Position numbers and translations under genes: made by a program. From the NCBI GenBank assembly GCA_027422505.1, contig JAPQWV010000018.1, positions 16,572,001 through 16,636,000 on the forward strand: a stretch of 64,000 nt of DNA. Reading direction: 5' to 3'. Origin of the DNA: Craterostigma plantagineum. Taxonomy: Eukaryota > Streptophyta > Magnoliopsida > Lamiales > Linderniaceae. This document shows positions 61,401-64,000 of the stretch, piece after piece; the stretch's first letter is position 1; every line of letters begins with the position of its first letter. The notes beneath the pieces were generated by a model. It was not told where the DNA came from. It searched no databases and saw nothing but the letters and a program-made list of their open reading frames with translations.

Positions 61401-63059
61401 AACTCGCTTAGATCGACATCTACATCGTAAATGGTAAATGATAAGTAATCTACACAACTAATTAAAAAACTAAGTATAAATAAAAAGCTTACTATAACGA
61501 GCTTCGGTAGGCGTAGTGCGAGACCCATGATAAAATCTGCTCGCCAAACCCTGAACCGAGTTCCCCAACTCCCTCAGGCTGTCGCCCCACGATTGCATTT
61601 GCGTCCAATGGTCCTCGTATGCATCCCACCTCCTCTCGTTCGTCGACCACCGTCGACCCTCTTCTTCTTGAAACTGATGCAATCTCGTGCCAAGCTGGTC
61701 GAATCGCCCAAACAACGTGGTGAAGTTATGGTCCATACGACTTTGCCATTCATCGAAGCGTGGACCCGAGGCGAAACCCTGACCAGTTGATGGACCCGTC
61801 TCCGGAGCTGCATGAAAGCCGTGCTCGTGCGGATGTTCGGGGATGTTGCCGTGATGCAACATCATATCGCTGTCGCGACGGCCACTGCCCTCGATCTGGG
61901 CTATGGTCTCAGGCACGAAATTCTGCCGGCTAGAACCCGAACCGCGATGGCGGTGGCCGCGGGAACACGTAACGTCCACTCCCTGCAGGAGTAGGTCCGT
62001 GACACGATCGAATAGTTCGTGTGGGGCCCCAACATCGAAAACGCTGTCCCTAAAGTACGGTCCCTCCAGCTCGAAGGCTGACGGCACTATCAATCCTTGT
62101 ACATGGGACCTGTCAGCGTGTGATGCGACGGACTTAAAAGTTGGGCATCCCTTGCGACTCCAATTTTTCGTCACCCACCTGAGCATGCGTGGCGTGTAAT
62201 CTTCTTCTTTGCGATCCGCCAACTCGTCTGCAACGCCCGGTATGCACTCGTATGCCATTATCTGAATTCATAACGCAAATAATATTAGCAATCATGTCAA
62301 AACAAGGTATGGCAAAACTTAATTATAAATCACCTGAAGTGGCTGCACGAACCCACTTATCAGCCAATCCCGTTTGATCTCAACTAGATTTCTTTTAACG
62401 GAGCGTATGACATCCCTGAAAGCCACGCTGCCCCAAGGGTACTGTGAGAAAGCAAACAGGTCTTCAGCGAGATGGAGGACCCAAGGACTCACGACGGTGT
62501 CCTTCTTTGACTTTCGGGCCAACAACACCGCGGTGGCGAAGTAGACGTTCGCCAACTTCAGCTTCTCGTCGTCCCTACGTTCTTCGTCGCCAGACAAACC
62601 CTCCAACGCAATCTTGACGTGAGACAAGCGAATTTGGGCTCTACCGCCAAAATGTCTCCTCGCGAATGCTTCGTCTTCGTTCACCGCCGGTATCGCGGCT
62701 TCGAACTTGAGCCCGGTGATTAGCCAGTAATTTGAAAATCGGAGTGGCCTTTTGCCAATAACCATCCAGAGCTCTTCACGGTTGTGCATCGTGGTCTGCC
62801 TTGCGATGAGGTACCACAACAACTGAAGCGAAAGCTTAAAATCCGGCTCGGCCATAACAAGGCGGCCGAACGGACTCGAGGCACAAAAAAACTGAAACTC
62901 ATCCTGGTTAAGACACCGTCTTATCAACTCGCTGGCGTCGCTGTATAATGAGCTCACCGCAGGACGGCAATCAGGAACTTCGTCCACTGTGTCGAACTGC
63001 TTCTTCATCACAACCTAATTTATACGTAAAACACATTGTAGCCAATTACTTGGTATGAA

Positions 63060-63390
63060 TATTGACAGGGGACCTGTGTGAATTTACACGAAACCTGTGC
63101 GAATTTTAACGGGACCCGCCCACGAGATGATGGTCCAGACATGGGTCCCCTGCGAATAAGCGTGGGTCCCCTGCTCGTAGCGCACGAGTCCCGTGTTGTT
63201 CTTCGCAGGCGCAAGGTCACGGGACCCACGCTATGCAGTGGACCCGTGCTGTGACCATCATCGGGACCATCATCTTATGGGCGGGTGCCGTGAAAATACG
63301 CATTACTTCTAAGCAAGGTCCTATGCTTGCAATCACGGTCCTATGCTTGCAATCATGGTCCTATGCTTGCAAGCACGGGTCCGATTTTGA
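63060..63390. repeat. GGGACCC array, right intron of MULE-2
   Basis: The units are related to those in the left intron, in inverted orientation: GGTCCTATGCTTGCAA occurs three times at about 63316-63375, and GTGGGTCCCCTGC occurs earlier. They lie in the first intron of the minus-strand DUF1985 gene, mirroring the left end. Confidence 0.88.
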
Positions 63391-63666
63391 AAATTAGGGT
63401 TCGATCCGTTAAATTGAAGACGAAGAGTAGAACAAATACCTTCACTCTCTGGGTGTTCCCGCTGATTGCCATTGTAGATTGAGGTTCGGATTTGGGTTTT
63501 ACTTGCAGAGAAACGATTTGCAAAACGTTTGGTGTGCAGGAGAAAAGACAATTGAATTGAATTGAAAGTTAAAGTGGTGGTTGCTTTTTTTCTTTTACTG
63601 TTATATCACGGGTTCGTTGTTTGCCAATCGCTACAGTAAAACCTGTAAATTCTTTTATACCCCTTT

Positions 63667-63870
63667 ATGTTTATTACATAACTAACCTAATTAAATACAG
63701 CTATCTATATATTTTTAAACCTAATTATATATTATAAAATATAGTTCATTCAATTTAAAATACAATTAAAATATATATCAGGTTCATAATATATAATGCT
63801 TCAAATTAAACATAAATACTTAGATTCACGTACAATACAATAGCATAAAATTATTAAATAATTTACTATT
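63667..63870. other. AT-rich flank of MULE-2, no gene seen
   Basis: About 200 bases of AT-rich sequence without repeat or coding signal lie between the MULE-2 right end and the GC-rich end of the window. Confidence 0.4.
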
Positions 63871-64000
63871 CTACCCTTCTCGCCCTTCTCCAACCGGAGC
63901 TTGGTCGACATCCTCCTTCACGGCGTCGTTTCGGACAACCTCGATCCAACCTGGGCCTACCATCACTTCGCTCTCAGCCTCGTCGTCTTCGTTTCGGACA
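63871..64000 (-). CDS. Possible 3' end of an unknown gene, cut by the window
   Basis: The base composition changes sharply to GC-rich at about 63875. On minus, a frame open to the window edge (at least 42 codons, with EVMVGPGWIEVVRNDAV) ends at a TAG at 63871. A plus-strand frame is also open, so strand and reality are uncertain. It does not resemble the missing MOT N-terminus. Confidence 0.3.
   Translation of the reverse strand, partial: VRNEDDEAESEVMVGPGWIEVVRNDAVKEDVDQAPVGEGREG

Larger units (their letters stand above)
59753..63472 (-). pseudogene. DUF1985 gene with Ulp1-like domain lacking His and Cys
   Basis: Exons: 63472-63440 (MAISGNTQRVK, inside the terminal repeat), 63014-62334, 62261-61493, 61449-61231, 61166-60529, 60451-59980 and 59900-59753. 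Phases fit, apart from one missing base near 60200 in exon 6. The protein would be about 986 residues: DUF1985 (SPFGRLVMAEPDFKLSLQLL), a linker with EGRRWSTNERRWDAYEDHW-type coiled coil, an 11-residue tandem repeat, a basic/Pro-rich region (EKTPERTKKPSWYTTTPF) and a C-terminal domain. That domain has VDVREKVFEIYDSDAP as in Ulp1 proteases, but GRW replaces the catalytic GHW and GEDGV replaces DCG. The Asp alone is kept, so it would be a dead protease. It is the counterpart of the plus-strand DUF1985 gene and faces it. Confidence 0.78.
52528..63666. mobile_element. MULE-2: Mutator-like element with two DUF1985 genes
   Basis: The left end from about 52528 (AAAGGG, then TTTACATG and ACTGTAGCGA) matches the right end read on minus (AAAGGGG, TTTACAGG, ACTGTAGCGA). 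The similarity extends over about 300 bases through ACCCGT, GTAAAAG, CAACCAC and TGCAAATCG to a small first exon on each side and into the following intron. Cargo: DUF1985-Ulp1 gene (+), MURA transposase (+), DUF1985 gene with Ulp1-like end (-). Elements with Ulp1 cargo are known as Kaonashi-type MULEs. I could not define the target duplication. Its transposase is intact, so it may be recently active. Confidence 0.82.

Overview
This is a plant nuclear genome window, from a eudicot judging by its genes: type-B hexokinase, ELF7/PAF1, a PRONE RopGEF, a TM9 protein, an HSP110-type HSP70, a MOT-family molybdate transporter, and an Athila-type Ty3/gypsy element. The host genes have short introns in AT-rich DNA. 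The transposable elements are nested and mostly broken.

Layout. 1-12236: a minus-strand Athila-lineage LTR retrotransposon. Its 3' LTR is cut by the window start, while its 5' LTR (10793-12236), tRNA-Asp-type primer binding site and polypurine tract are visible. 12237-15785: repeat-rich DNA with a hAT-like remnant interrupted by a 1.44 kb foldback element that has a perfect 9-bp target duplication. 15786-22363: a Mutator-like element (MULE-1) carrying a plant-mobile-domain gene and a convergent transposase-OTU gene, both degraded. 22459-22872: a small GTACC-rich inverted-repeat element.

23249-50826 is the host gene island: hexokinase (+), ELF7 (-), tRNA-Lys(CUU) (+), RopGEF (-), an LEA-2/NHL-type membrane protein (+), a TM9/EMP70 protein (+), HSP70-14/15 type (+) and a small cysteine-rich secreted peptide (-). 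It is interrupted by a Stowaway MITE, two copies of a 1.0 kb foldback MITE with 9-bp target duplications, a 5'-truncated LINE and a second MITE. Four families (ELF7, RopGEF12-like, HSP70-14/15, MOT2-like) match neighbours near the end of Arabidopsis chromosome 1 by remembered locus numbers, which suggests conserved microsynteny.

51088-52372 is a molybdate-transporter gene that has lost its N-terminus and carries a frameshift. About 52528-63666 is a second, about 11 kb Mutator-like element (MULE-2). It has an apparently intact MURA transposase flanked by two inward-facing DUF1985 genes, one with a C-terminal Ulp1 (C48) protease and one whose Ulp1-like domain has lost its catalytic His and Cys.

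The most unusual signal is an architecture shared by the two MULEs. Each terminal inverted repeat carries a tiny start-codon exon (8-19 codons). An intron or spacer filled with an element-specific short-repeat array follows (CCGAAAT/ATTTCGG hairpins in MULE-1, about 21-bp GGGACCCGCGC units in MULE-2), and then the cargo gene, so both ends fire inward.

Exon boundaries were placed by hand from GT-AG signals, reading-frame phase and family conservation. Host gene models keep phase throughout, but none was tested against transcripts.
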